Shown here piece after piece: positions 14,633 to 23,136 of a stretch of 57,114 bases of DNA. The notes beneath the pieces are model-generated. The model was not told the origin of the DNA, ran no database searches, and saw only the letters and a program-made list of their open reading frames with translations. Made by a program: the position numbers and the translations under genes. The stretch is taken from positions 1-57,114 of the forward strand of contig NZ_JADPCH010000015.1 in NCBI RefSeq assembly GCF_015670745.1, written 5' to 3'. Each line of letters opens with the position of its first letter. Within the stretch, counting starts at the first letter, position 1. The DNA is from Collinsella aerofaciens. Its GTDB lineage: Bacteria; Actinomycetota; Coriobacteriia; Coriobacteriales; Coriobacteriaceae.

Positions 14633-16873
14633 GTGGCAAAGAAAAAGACGAAGAACCAGCCAAAGAAAAAGCAGGTCAACGCCGAGAACGTCATCGGCCT
14701 GCACTCCGAGGTCACCGACCAGCCGATCACGCAGACGCTCGAGGTCAACTACATGCCCTACGCCATGAGCGTCAATGTCTCGCGTGCGTTCCCCGAGATT
14801 GACGGCTTTAAGCCCTCGCACCGCAAGCTGCTCTACACCATGTACAAGATGGGTCTGCTCAAGGGCGAGCGCCAGAAGAGCGCCAACATCGTGGGCCAGA
14901 CCATGAAGCTCAACCCACACGGCGACGCCGCGATCTACGAGACGATGGTACGTCTGGCCACCGGCAACGAGGCGTTGCTCGCGCCGTTCGTTGAGTCGAA
15001 GGGCAACTTTGGCAAGTACTATTCGAGCGATCTGAGCTACGCCGCCTCGCGTTATACCGAGGCCAAGCTCTCCCCCATCAGCGCCGAGATCTTCAAGGAC
15101 ATCGACAAGGACCCGGTCGACTTCGTCGACAGCTACGACGGCGCCATGAAGGAACCGCGCCTGCTGCCCACCACGTTCCCCAACATCCTCGTCTCGGCCA
15201 ATAAGGGCATCGGCGTCGCCATGGCTTCTGACATCTGTGGCTTCAACCTCAACGAGGTCTGCACCGCCACGATGCACTACCTCAAGGATCCCGACTGCGA
15301 CCTGCTTGAGTATATGCCCACGCCCGACTTCTCGACCGGCGGCGAGATCATCTACCGCCGCGAGGAGATGGAAAAGATTATCGAGACCGGCCTTGGCAGC
15401 TTCCAGATCCGCTCCCGCTGGCGCTGGATTCCCGAAGAGCGCATCATCGAGGTCTACGAGATCCCCTACACCACCAAGACCGATGTCATCATCGAGCGCA
15501 TCGTCAAGCTCTCCAAAGAGGGCAAGGTCAAGGAGATCGCTGACATCCGCGACGAGACCGACCTCTCGGGCCTGCGCATCGCCATCGACCTTAAGCGCGG
15601 CGTCGACCCCGACAAGCTCATGGCCAAGCTCTATCGCTCGACCACGCTGCAGGATTCGTTCTCATGCAACTTCAACGTGCTCGTCGATGGTTATCCTCGC
15701 GTTATGGGCGTGCGCCAGATCTTGCACGAGTGGGTCAAGTGGCGTATTGAGTCCACGCGTCGCCGCATTAACTTTGACCTGGGCAAAAAGTCCGAGCGCC
15801 TGCACCTGCTGCACGGCCTCGAGGCGATCTTGCTCGACATCGACAAGGCTATCGCCATCATCCGTGGCACCAAGCTCGAAGCCGAGGTCGTGCCCAACCT
15901 TATGAAGGGTTTCGACATCGACGAGACCCAGGCCGAGTTTGTTGCCGAGCTTAAGCTCCGCAATATCAACGAGGAATACATCCTCAACCGCACCAAGGAC
16001 ATTGCCAAGCTTGAGGGCGAGATTGCCGAGCTTGAGGAGACCCTCTCCAGCGAGGAGAACATCAAGAAGGTCATCAGCGACGAGCTGGCCGCAGTCAACA
16101 AGAAGTACGTGATGCCGCGCCGCACGGGCAGGATCGAGCCCCACGAGGTCATCGAGGTAAGCCTGGAGCCCGAGGTCGAGGAGTACCCGGTTACCATCAT
16201 GCTCTCGCGCGAGGGTTACCTTAAAAAGATGACGGACCGCGTGCTCAAGAAGGCCACCACGCTCAAGTACAAGGATGGCGACAAACCCTTTATCGAGTTC
16301 CCGTCCTCCAACACCCACGAGCTGCTGGTCTTTACCAACAAGAGCCAGGTGTACAAATGCAAAGTCGCGGCGTTTGAGGATACCAAGTCGGCCCAGCTGG
16401 GCTCGTACCTGCCGACCGATCTTGAGATGGAACCCGACGAGAGCGTCATCTGGGTCATCGACCCCGAGGACTATAAGGCCGACGTGCTGTTTGTCTTTGA
16501 GAACGGCCGCGTGGTGCGTGTCGCACTTTCTGGATACGTCACCAAGACCAACCGCAAGCGCCTCAAGAACGCTATCTACGGCGGCAGCAAGCTGCTGTAT
16601 GCCCAGGTGCTCAAGGAAGACCGCGACATCGCACTGGTCTCGAGCGACTATCGTTTGATGAACTTCAACACGTCGTTGCTCAAGACCAAGACGACTACCA
16701 ACACGCAGGGCGTCCAGGCCTTTACCGCCAAGAAGGGCCGCTCGGTCACCACCGTCGGCACAACCGAAGAGATCCTTGGCGCCGGCGTCTCGGCCGAGAA
16801 GTTCACCGCGCAGAGCCTCCCCTCAGCCGGTGCCCTCATGAAAGAAAACGACATGCCGAGTTTGTTTGATTAG
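14633..16873 (+). CDS. DNA topoisomerase type IIA, subunit A (ParC/GyrA-like)
   Basis: GTG start with AGAGG five bases upstream, 746 aa. The breakage-reunion domain contains NYMPYAMSVNVSRAFPEIDGFKPSHRKLLY, the quinolone-region helix HGDAAIYETMVRLA, and AASRYTEAKL with the expected catalytic Tyr after Arg. A coiled-coil gate (about 410-490) follows. The C-terminus has beta-pinwheel-like blades (REGYLKKMT, LLVFTNKSQVYKCK, FENGRVVRVALSGY) but no GyrA box (QRRGGKG), which argues for ParC-like decatenase activity over negative supercoiling. It is cotranscribed with the ParE-like gene. A Lys-rich N-terminal tail precedes the domain. Confidence 0.9.
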   Translation: MAKKKTKNQPKKKQVNAENVIGLHSEVTDQPITQTLEVNYMPYAMSVNVSRAFPEIDGFKPSHRKLLYTMYKMGLLKGERQKSANIVGQTMKLNPHGDAAIYETMVRLATGNEALLAPFVESKGNFGKYYSSDLSYAASRYTEAKLSPISAEIFKDIDKDPVDFVDSYDGAMKEPRLLPTTFPNILVSANKGIGVAMASDICGFNLNEVCTATMHYLKDPDCDLLEYMPTPDFSTGGEIIYRREEMEKIIETGLGSFQIRSRWRWIPEERIIEVYEIPYTTKTDVIIERIVKLSKEGKVKEIADIRDETDLSGLRIAIDLKRGVDPDKLMAKLYRSTTLQDSFSCNFNVLVDGYPRVMGVRQILHEWVKWRIESTRRRINFDLGKKSERLHLLHGLEAILLDIDKAIAIIRGTKLEAEVVPNLMKGFDIDETQAEFVAELKLRNINEEYILNRTKDIAKLEGEIAELEETLSSEENIKKVISDELAAVNKKYVMPRRTGRIEPHEVIEVSLEPEVEEYPVTIMLSREGYLKKMTDRVLKKATTLKYKDGDKPFIEFPSSNTHELLVFTNKSQVYKCKVAAFEDTKSAQLGSYLPTDLEMEPDESVIWVIDPEDYKADVLFVFENGRVVRVALSGYVTKTNRKRLKNAIYGGSKLLYAQVLKEDRDIALVSSDYRLMNFNTSLLKTKTTTNTQGVQAFTAKKGRSVTTVGTTEEILGAGVSAEKFTAQSLPSAGALMKENDMPSLFD

Positions 16874-16906
16874 GACGACGGCAGAACCGCCATGGTTTTA
16901 CAAAGC

Positions 16907-16949
16907 AGCGGGGCCCGGAGCGCAGCAATATCGCGCCCCGGGCCCCGCT
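16907..16949 (+). terminator. Strong GC hairpin after topoisomerase operon
   Basis: 12-bp perfect inverted repeat (16907-16918 and 16938-16949, arms beginning AGCGGGGCCCGG) about 34 bp past the ParC-like stop. No T-tract follows, so it is a terminator-like or 3'-protecting hairpin only. Confidence 0.45.
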
Positions 16950-17011
16950 CGTTGCGGAGGTCATCCTCGGAAATGTCGACGATACGGGGGCTTCCCGCAC
17001 CGTCCTAAGCC

Positions 17012-17068
17012 GTTAGCAAAACTCGCAAAAGTTAGCAAAAGTTGCAAAAATTAGCAAAACTTGCAAAG
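17012..17068 (+). repeat. Three tandem 19-bp repeats before an ATPase remnant
   Basis: Units at 17012-17030, 17031-17049 and 17050-17068 follow the pattern (G/A)TTAGCAAAA(C/G)T(T/C)GCAAA(A/G). Each unit holds two GCAAAA blocks. The array ends at the AAAGGAG ribosome-binding site of the broken ATPase gene at 17077. It looks like an operator array rather than CRISPR, because there are no spacers. Confidence 0.75.
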
Positions 17069-17076
17069 GAGCCACC

Positions 17077-17544
17077 ATGGAGTACAGCAAATGGCTCCGC
17101 CATGCCAGGCATGCTCGAAGATATTATCGAGCGAACCAAAGAAGCGGCAGATAGCTACCTTTCACAGTCTCACGCGCGCATGAACGGCGTTCAAATTGGT
17201 CCAGTGGGCATCGATTGGACATATGTTCAAGAAGCCCAGGGCAACTGGCGCACGTGCATGAATGGCATCTTCAGGCAACTCGAGAAGCATGGCATCGGGC
17301 TTCTCTCGAAACGACCTATCGAGAGCTTTCCGATAAAGACATTGAGTTTTTGCTCGCGATGCTGCCCGATTCTGGCCCCAGCAGGATCTCGGAGATAGCC
17401 AAACGCATGGGCGTCGCCAGCAACTACGCAAGCCAATACAAACGCCGCCTCCTCGAGGACGGCGTTATCGGGGAACGTGGGCGTGGCCTCGTCGGCTTCG
17501 ACATCCCCGCGTTCAGAGAATTCTTGAACGAGAAGGCGTTTTAG
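17077..17544 (+). pseudogene. AAA ATPase remnant, internally deleted and frameshifted
   Basis: An ATG at 17077 with an ideal AAAGGAG opens MEYSKW and then runs out of frame. In the next frame SAMPGMLEDIIERTKEAA continues through IDWTYVQEAQGNWRTCMNGIF and EKHGIGLL. A third frame supplies the C-terminal winged helix, ELSDKDIEFLLAMLPDSGPSRISEIAKRMGVASNYASQYKR, ending at 17544. Walker A and B regions are deleted. It is the same family as the remnant at 569-775. The promoter, repeats and ribosome-binding site remain intact in front of a dead gene. Confidence 0.7.
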
Positions 17545-17574
17545 CACACCGGAATTGTCCGCGGGAGCATCGTT

Positions 17575-17639
17575 GCATGGCAATCAGCATTCCTCCTGGT
17601 AAGGGCAGCAAGCATTTCCGCTAGTGCTGATTGCCATGC
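17575..17639. repeat. 15-bp perfect inverted repeat between convergent genes
   Basis: GCATGGCAATCAGCA (17575-17589) and its complement (17625-17639), 35 bp apart. It sits between the ATPase remnant and the convergent flavodoxin gene. No T-tract is present. It may be a bidirectional terminator or a leftover of a small mobile repeat. Confidence 0.55.
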
Positions 17640-17652
17640 GCCCCTCTTGTCC

Positions 17653-18183
17653 TTAGGCGAGCTTGCGGGCGAGCTCTCGCACCCCTTCCAACTTGGGCGA
17701 CGATGCCATGCTGTCGCGCTCGGTCATGCCGCTGATGGTGACAATGCCCTGGTCCTCCCACTTGCAGTACGCGCATGTGGCCCTGTACATAGCAATCGCC
17801 GCATCATAGACGCCCTCGCTGTGGCTATCGAGCAAAAGGGCCGTCTTGGTGAACGGGAAGCCTGTAGCACCGAAGGCGTACAGGCGGTCGATGGCGGCCT
17901 TCTCCTGCGCAGTGATATCAAACCAGTAGATAGGCGAAGCGAAGACAACCATATCGGCGCCTTTCAGCGACTCGATCACGTCGACCATGTCATCCTTCTG
18001 CACGCAAGTGCCCTCGTGGGCGAAGCAATACTGACACCCCAGGCAACCACCGATTTTCTTGCTGGCAACACGGACGACCTCGACCGTATTGCCGCCCTCA
18101 CGCGCGGTCTCGGCAAACGCCTCGACCATGGTGTCGGTATTGGCGCCCCTGCGCGGGCTACCACTCAATACAACGATATTCAT
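17653..18183 (-). CDS. Flavodoxin-family NAD(P)H-dependent FMN oxidoreductase
   Basis: 176 aa with a strong ribosome-binding site (GGGAG run before TTTCTATG). The FMN phosphate loop is VVLSGSPRRGANTDTM at residues 4-19, and the second flavin contact is FASPIYWFDITAQEKAAIDR. The segment GGCLGCQYCFAHEGTC is Cys-rich, like iron-sulfur flavoproteins and NADPH-dependent FMN reductases of anaerobes. It is a cytoplasmic redox enzyme whose acceptor is unknown. It is monocistronic and flanked by remnants on both sides. Confidence 0.85.
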   Translation of the reverse strand: MNIVVLSGSPRRGANTDTMVEAFAETAREGGNTVEVVRVASKKIGGCLGCQYCFAHEGTCVQKDDMVDVIESLKGADMVVFASPIYWFDITAQEKAAIDRLYAFGATGFPFTKTALLLDSHSEGVYDAAIAMYRATCAYCKWEDQGIVTISGMTERDSMASSPKLEGVRELARKLA

Positions 18184-18329
18184 AGAAATCTCCCTCCCTC
18201 ATGCCGCAGGCGCGCGGCACACATTTTGTTGTAACCAAAACGGATGGAGCTATTCAGTCGTCTGCAGGCCACATCACTTGTTCGTGTTCTCTAGACAAGG
18301 CGCAAACGGTGCTGCACCCCCCTGTCGCG

Positions 18330-18512
18330 CTATATCCCTACGCAGTGTTCAGAACCCCTGCTCACCGAGCAGCACCGCGCGAGGTCCAGCACGAGTACGC
18401 CTTCCCGGGTACAGGTCTCATGCCCTATGCGGGAGATGAGGACCTTCGGGAACACGTCCCCGATGGGCAGAAGCGACGCGAGCTCCCCCTCAAGCATCAA
18501 GTTGATGCTCAT
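18330..18512 (-). CDS. Possible small protein, 60 aa
   Basis: ATG at 18512 (MSINLMLEGELASLLPIGDV) follows GAGAGGCGAT, and the frame ends at 18330. An upstream AAGGAG at the edge of the 18-bp inverted repeat leads only to ATG-TGA. The sequence resembles no family I know and could be the head of a broken gene. It is reported because the inverted repeat upstream is similar to the leaders of ATPase genes in this window. Confidence 0.25.
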   Translation of the reverse strand: MSINLMLEGELASLLPIGDVFPKVLISRIGHETCTREGVLVLDLARCCSVSRGSEHCVGI

Positions 18513-18534
18513 ATCGCCTCTCACATACGCTCTC

Positions 18535-18583
18535 CTTCCCGGTTTCGAAACTCGAATTGATTTAAAGTTTCGAAACCGGGAAG
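18535..18583. repeat. 18-bp perfect inverted repeat, operator-like
   Basis: Arms at 18535-18552 and 18566-18583 with 13 bp between, each arm containing the smaller palindrome GTTTCGAAAC. Read leftward, a ribosome-binding-like AAGGAG lies at the end of the left arm. The layout (two mirror sites next to a start region) resembles the arrays before the ATPase genes at 11050 and 30387. Confidence 0.7.
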
Positions 18584-18663
18584 GCAATATACAAAAGGAT
18601 GTGTCGAGGAACGAATCCCAGCCACGTCATGTCGGCAGCGATGAAGGGCGCATCCGCGCGTGC

Positions 18664-18796
18664 TACAATGCGGGCATCAGAGATGAAAACACAGTCCCCG
18701 TCGGGTAGTCGTGGGCGTGCGGGAGTCCGCATCAGTAACCTGCCTCCTTGGTTGTCCCTTCTCTGCATGGTCATCTACATAAAGGAGGAACCAGCC
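18664..18796 (+). promoter_or_regulatory. Leader of DUF2992 gene, yjdF-riboswitch-like
   Basis: TACAAT at 18664-18669 is a likely -10. The roughly 120-nt leader then contains GATGAAAACACAGTCCCCGT, a GGGTAGTC segment and the hairpin GCGG-GAGT-CCGC, ending at AAAGGAGG. Genes of the YjdF (DUF2992) family are often controlled by the yjdF riboswitch, which senses azaaromatic compounds. Position and the GATGAAAA...ACAG...GGGAGTCCGCA elements fit my recollection of that motif. A covariance-model hit is needed to confirm it. Confidence 0.45.
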
Positions 18797-19216
18797 ATGC
18801 AGATCAGCGTGTCGTCCACCCTGACCGTATATCACGACGGTCAATTCTGGGTCGGGCTGGCGGAGCACGTCGAGGGCGGAAAGTACGGCGTCGCCCGCAT
18901 CGTCTTCGGCGCGGAGCCGTCCGATGAGGAGATCCTGCGATTCGTTACAAGCGAATGGGAGAAGCTCTCGTTCTTCGGCGACAAGGCCATTGAAACAAAC
19001 AAGCCCGCGAAGAACCCCAAGCGGCGCGCCCGTGAGGCGGCGAAAGCCCTTAAGCGGCCGGCAGTGAGCACCAAAGCACAACAGGCGCTCGCGGCACAGC
19101 GGGAAGCAATGAAGCGGGAGTCGGCTCAAGCAAGAAGCCAGCGTCGCGCGGACGAGACGGAGGTGCGCTTCGAGCAGCGAAAGCTGAAGCGCAAGCAGAA
19201 GCATCGTGGGCATTGA
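18797..19216 (+). CDS. DUF2992 (YjdF) family protein
   Basis: Start at 18797 with AAAGGAGG upstream. 139 aa. Residues 8-60 match the DUF2992 core: LTVYHDGQFWVGLAEHVEGGKYGVARIVFGAEPSDEEILRFV. The C-terminal half is strongly basic and Lys/Arg/Gln rich, ending RFEQRKLKRKQKHRGH, typical of the family. YjdF function is unknown; the link to azaaromatic-sensing RNA elsewhere hints at handling of toxic aromatic compounds. Damaged copies of the same C-terminal tail occur at about 26490 and 41388, both downstream of DUF3800 sequence, so this region has been copied or recombined. Confidence 0.85.
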   Translation: MQISVSSTLTVYHDGQFWVGLAEHVEGGKYGVARIVFGAEPSDEEILRFVTSEWEKLSFFGDKAIETNKPAKNPKRRAREAAKALKRPAVSTKAQQALAAQREAMKRESAQARSQRRADETEVRFEQRKLKRKQKHRGH

Positions 19217-19424
19217 TCGCCATTTGCAGCAAGGCAAACCATATACAGCAGCGGCGCCAGTTCCACTTGAAGCCGACGCCGCGTAGACGCTGATGGTGAC
19301 GGCTATGCACGGGCACGGGCGCGCCACCGCACTTCACAGCTTGTTTCTCAAGTATTTGGGACGCACACGCGGCGTTCAAAAATGCGAAGCGACTCCGCAT
19401 GGCTCGAGACTGAGCCGAGGTGCC

Positions 19425-19874
19425 CTACTTCTCGCCTTCCAGCAGGCCCACGATGCGATCGATGTCGACGGCAAAGCGGGGCCTTCCCTCGCGCTCATAG
19501 AGGTCAAGGTACGCCTGGCACTCGGAGACAATGCGTTTGGTGTTGCCATCGATGATGCGCTGGAGCGTCTCGTAGTAGGCCGAGCCCTCGGTCCTGAAGC
19601 GGCGCTGGTAGGCCTTGGTTATGGGGAACATCTTGATGTAGTGGATGCCGTGGCGGCAGCCGGGGCGCGTCGTGGGGCGGGGTGGCAACGCAAAGTACTG
19701 GTCTTTGGGCACGTTAGGGGCGATGTTGGAACGCAGCGGCACGGCGAAGTCCCTGCGCTTTCCGCGGAAACGCAGCCTCACCACCACGATGCAGGGGCGA
19801 TTGTGCTTAAGCATGAGCTCACGGTCGCCATCGACGAGGTCGAAGAAGTCCTGGGAGATGGATACGATCTTCAT
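19425..19874 (-). CDS. ToxN/AbiQ-like toxin candidate (type III TA)
   Basis: 149 aa from ATG at 19874 (MKIVSISQDFFDLVDGDREL). The layout follows the ToxN/AbiQ endoribonuclease family. It has a first strand and helix (SISQDFFDLV), then HNRPCIVVVRLRFRGKRRDF leading to AVPLRSNI, then a GIHYIKMFPI segment like the family's G-(L/I)-x-(Y/F)-x-K-x-x-P-I, and helical ends. These toxins cleave RNA and are held inactive by a small repetitive antitoxin RNA encoded just upstream. A stable hairpin lies 26 bp before the start, as expected, but no clear tandem RNA repeats are visible. Assignment is by pattern only. Confidence 0.5.
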   Translation of the reverse strand: MKIVSISQDFFDLVDGDRELMLKHNRPCIVVVRLRFRGKRRDFAVPLRSNIAPNVPKDQYFALPPRPTTRPGCRHGIHYIKMFPITKAYQRRFRTEGSAYYETLQRIIDGNTKRIVSECQAYLDLYEREGRPRFAVDIDRIVGLLEGEK

Positions 19875-19899
19875 CGGTTGCGCCCCCTTCATACGAAGC

Positions 19900-19923
19900 G
19901 GGGCCCGCATCGCTGCAGGCCCC
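19900..19923 (-). terminator. Hairpin before the ToxN-like gene
   Basis: GGGGCC (19900-19905) pairs with GGCCCC (19918-19923), with inner GCA/TGC pairing around a TCGC loop. No T-run follows. In type III toxin-antitoxin loci a terminator of this kind separates antitoxin RNA from toxin gene and sets their ratio. Confidence 0.5.
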
Positions 19924-20134
19924 TACAGGTGGGCGATATTCTACGCCTTGCGGCACCCCGTCGCCCACGGAGGTTAAACGTACACGTAAGCCGTACTCTG
20001 AAAGCCGCGGCTTCCGGCAAGTAGTTTATACCACGAAAGGTCGCTTTCGATGCGCCTAGCTCGCAAAATAACACTCGCTGGGCCGTCACCCCTGGCAGTT
20101 ACCCTCCAATCTTCATTGGAGTCAGCAGGTCAAT

Positions 20135-20251
20135 TCATATATTCATGGGGTTTATCCTACCGTCGGTGAGCGATTTCGTTAGGGTGTCGAAGCGGTCGAA
20201 GATGTCGACGACCTTCTGCTAGGTGCCGATGGATGGGGCGGGAATCTCGAC
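20135..20251 (-). pseudogene. HsdS (type I restriction specificity) fragment
   Basis: The minus strand reads VEIPAPSIGT, a stop, then QKVVDIFDRFDTLTKSLTDG. This is the conserved helix following a target-recognition domain in type I S subunits (IPxPxxxxQxxIVxxLDxFxxL). The internal TAG, and absence of the rest of hsdS, hsdM and hsdR, mark it as a fossil. Confidence 0.6.
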
Positions 20252-20294
20252 CCTCGATAAGTCCACAGGCGCGGCTTCGATTATCTTTTTCGGT

Positions 20295-20411
20295 TTAGCG
20301 TATTGCTCGTCGGATCATCGTGGTGTGCTCGTAGCCGCGCTCCACGAAGCGCCGCTCGGCAACGTCGAAAAACTTCTCGACCGTCTCCTCCGGGTACTTA
20401 TTGCGTGCCAC
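20295..20411 (-). pseudogene. Truncated TetR-family regulator
   Basis: GTG at 20411 after GGAGGTGCCC begins MARNKYPEETVEKFFDVAERRFVERGYEHTT, the first helix of a TetR DNA-binding domain. The frame then breaks (MIRRAIR, stop). It is divergent from the ABC immunity operon and probably once regulated it or its predecessor. Confidence 0.6.
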
Positions 20412-20606
20412 GGGCACCTCCGTCCTTATTATCACGATAAACATACCATGAGTGGCGTACAGGTCATGAAGGGCTGGCGCCAAAAGAGCCCAACGGCCGT
20501 TACGGCTTCGTTAGAAACGCGCCCCATCATGGATGGTGAACCCGAAAGGTAAGGCGCGCGGGCACGGTGGCTCGGCCCGCGCGCCCGGAAGAGAAAGGAT
20601 AAACCC

Positions 20607-21331
<725 letters not shown>

Positions 21332-21335
<4 letters not shown>

Positions 21336-22102
21336 CGGGCGAGAAAGGCGGCCTGCTCGCGGGCCTGCGCGCCGAGGCCCTGAAGTCGCGCCACGCGGCA
21401 CCGGTTCGCCTGGCCGTGCTCATGGCGCTGCCGATGCCGTTGCTCGGCGCGATGCCCTACCGGGGCGTGCAGATCTTCAGCGCGTGGAACTACTGGTACG
21501 CGCTCTTCCTGCCCGTGGCTCTCTCGCTCGTGGCGGCTTGCGTCGCGCGGGCGGACGCGCGCACGCGGATGCGGGGGCTTCTAGGCCTGGGCTTCCCGCT
21601 CGGGCGCGCCTGGTGGGCCAAGGCGCTCTGGTGCCTCGCGCTTTGCACGCTCTCGAACCTCGTGGTCTTCGGCATCTACCTCGCGGGCTCGGCGTTCTCC
21701 TCGCAGGGCCTCACGGCCACGGGCACGCTCACGATGCTCCTCTGCGCGCTCGCCAACACGGTGACCGCGGCGTGGATGATCCCCGCAGGGCTCTTCCTCA
21801 CGGCGCGGCTCGGCATGCTCGCGGGCATCTTCTGCCCGCTCGCCGTGCAGCTCATGGGTGGGTTCGCCTGGTCGCTGATGCCGCTGCCGCAGCTCTTTCC
21901 GCCGTCGGCGAGCATGGTCATCCCCACGAGCTTCATCCCCGTGCTGCCGAGCGGCGAGCCACTCGCGGCGGACATGGCGCTCGGCGGGGCGCTCGCGGCG
22001 GACGGCATGCTCACACTGGCAGGCCTTGCGGTCTGCGCGCTCGCGTTCGCCGCGCTCACGGCGGCGGGCGCGGCCTGGTTCGCGCGCTCCGAGGAGAGGT
22101 GA
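21332..22102 (+). CDS. Lantibiotic-immunity ABC permease (LanE/MutE-type)
   Basis: 256 aa with about six hydrophobic helices: VRLAVLMALPMPLLGAM at the N-terminus, FLPVALSLVAACVARADA, a long central pair and a final helix ALTAAGAAWFARSEE. The conserved RADARTRMRGLLGLGFPLGRAWWAKAL between helices 2 and 3 is typical of MutE/EpiE permeases. The ATG overlaps the ATPase gene and the stop overlaps the next start (ATGA). GC is very high, like the rest of the cassette. It should pair with the following permease as a heterodimer. Confidence 0.85.
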
Positions 22103-22917
22103 TGACCGTGACACGACTCTCCGACCCGACGCCACGCATGACTCTCTCGCGGGCCCTGCTCTCCGAGGCCCTGCGCCTGGCGCGCTCCCCGCTCGCAGTG
22201 GTGCACCTCGTCTGCGGCCTGGCAGCCGGTCTTGCCTGCGGCGAGTACTTCTCCATAACCCGATGGGACCCGGCGCTGGGCGCGGACGCCTACGCCCAGT
22301 TCCTCGGCGCCCTCATGCCGCTCATGTCCGCCATCGTCTGCGGGCTCGCCGTGGACGAGGAGCGCGCTGCCGGGCGCCTCGCCAACCTCACGGCGGTCCC
22401 CTCGCGCGGGCGCGCCGTCGCGGCGAAGCTGCTCGCCCTTACGGCGCTCGGCGCGGGCGCGCTGGCCGTGGCGCTCGGCGTGTTCGGGGCCGTGCTCGCC
22501 GTCGCCGGGCGCCTGCCGCTCGGGCCCGCTCCGCTTGCGGCCGCCTGGGCGGGCATCGTGCTGGGCAGCCTGCCCCTCTACGCGCTGGGGCTCGGCGTGG
22601 CCCTGCGCCTCGGCCGCAACGCCGCCATCGGCGCCGGCGCGGCGGGGATGCTCCTCGCGTTCTTCTCAGTGGGCGGACTTGCGCACGGCCTCATGACCGG
22701 CGAGCTCACCGGTGCCCTGGCGACGCCCCTGAGCTGGGTGCCGCTCGCCTGGCCCGCGCGCCTGGGGTCGCTCGGGGTGGAGGCCTTCATCGACGCCGCA
22801 CGCGCGGCGGCCCCTCTCCTCACGACTGCGATCGCTGGCCTCGTGCTCACCCTGGCAACCGCCGCCGTCCTTATCGCCTGGTTCTGCCGCTTCGAGGACG
22901 GGAGGGCAGATGCGTAG
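22102..22917 (+). CDS. Lantibiotic-immunity ABC permease (LanG/MutG-type)
   Basis: 271 aa starting at the ATG that overlaps the stop of the first permease. The N-terminus reads TLSRALLSEALRLARSPLAVVHLV. CGLAVDEERAAGRLANLTAVPSRGRAVAAKLL follows, matching the MutG/EpiG pattern (EREAGxxxNLL...R). Six membrane helices are visible. It partners the LanE-type permease and the ATPase to remove antimicrobial peptides from the membrane. Confidence 0.85.
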   Translation: MTVTRLSDPTPRMTLSRALLSEALRLARSPLAVVHLVCGLAAGLACGEYFSITRWDPALGADAYAQFLGALMPLMSAIVCGLAVDEERAAGRLANLTAVPSRGRAVAAKLLALTALGAGALAVALGVFGAVLAVAGRLPLGPAPLAAAWAGIVLGSLPLYALGLGVALRLGRNAAIGAGAAGMLLAFFSVGGLAHGLMTGELTGALATPLSWVPLAWPARLGSLGVEAFIDAARAAAPLLTTAIAGLVLTLATAAVLIAWFCRFEDGRADA

Positions 22918-23092
22918 GAGTCCGCTCGCCGCCGTGCTCGCCCTCCTCTTCGCAGCGCTCGTCCTGGGCGGGAATGCCCTGCTCGACGCCGGCTGGGGGT
23001 CGGCGCTGCGCTCAATCGCCGACCGCGTGCTGCCCAACCCTGAGATCGCCATGTGGGCGCCCGCGGCTGCGCGCGGGGCTCTGGACCGCTGA
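22910..23092 (+). CDS. Small membrane protein of the immunity operon
   Basis: 60 aa, with ATG overlapping the permease gene by 8 bp. One hydrophobic helix at residues 6-24 (LAAVLALLFAALVLGGNALL) is followed by a short amphipathic part. It resembles no named family. Its place between the permeases and the two-component genes suggests an accessory or immunity peptide (LanI-like role possible, not shown). Confidence 0.55.
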   Translation: MRRSPLAAVLALLFAALVLGGNALLDAGWGSALRSIADRVLPNPEIAMWAPAAARGALDR

Positions 23093-23136
23093 GTGCGGCG
23101 CAAGTACAATGCAACGGAAGTTTCAGGAGGTCGAAC

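Noticed and set aside
17012-17068. CRISPR array
   Set aside because: The 19-bp units are directly adjacent with no spacers, and no cas genes are nearby.
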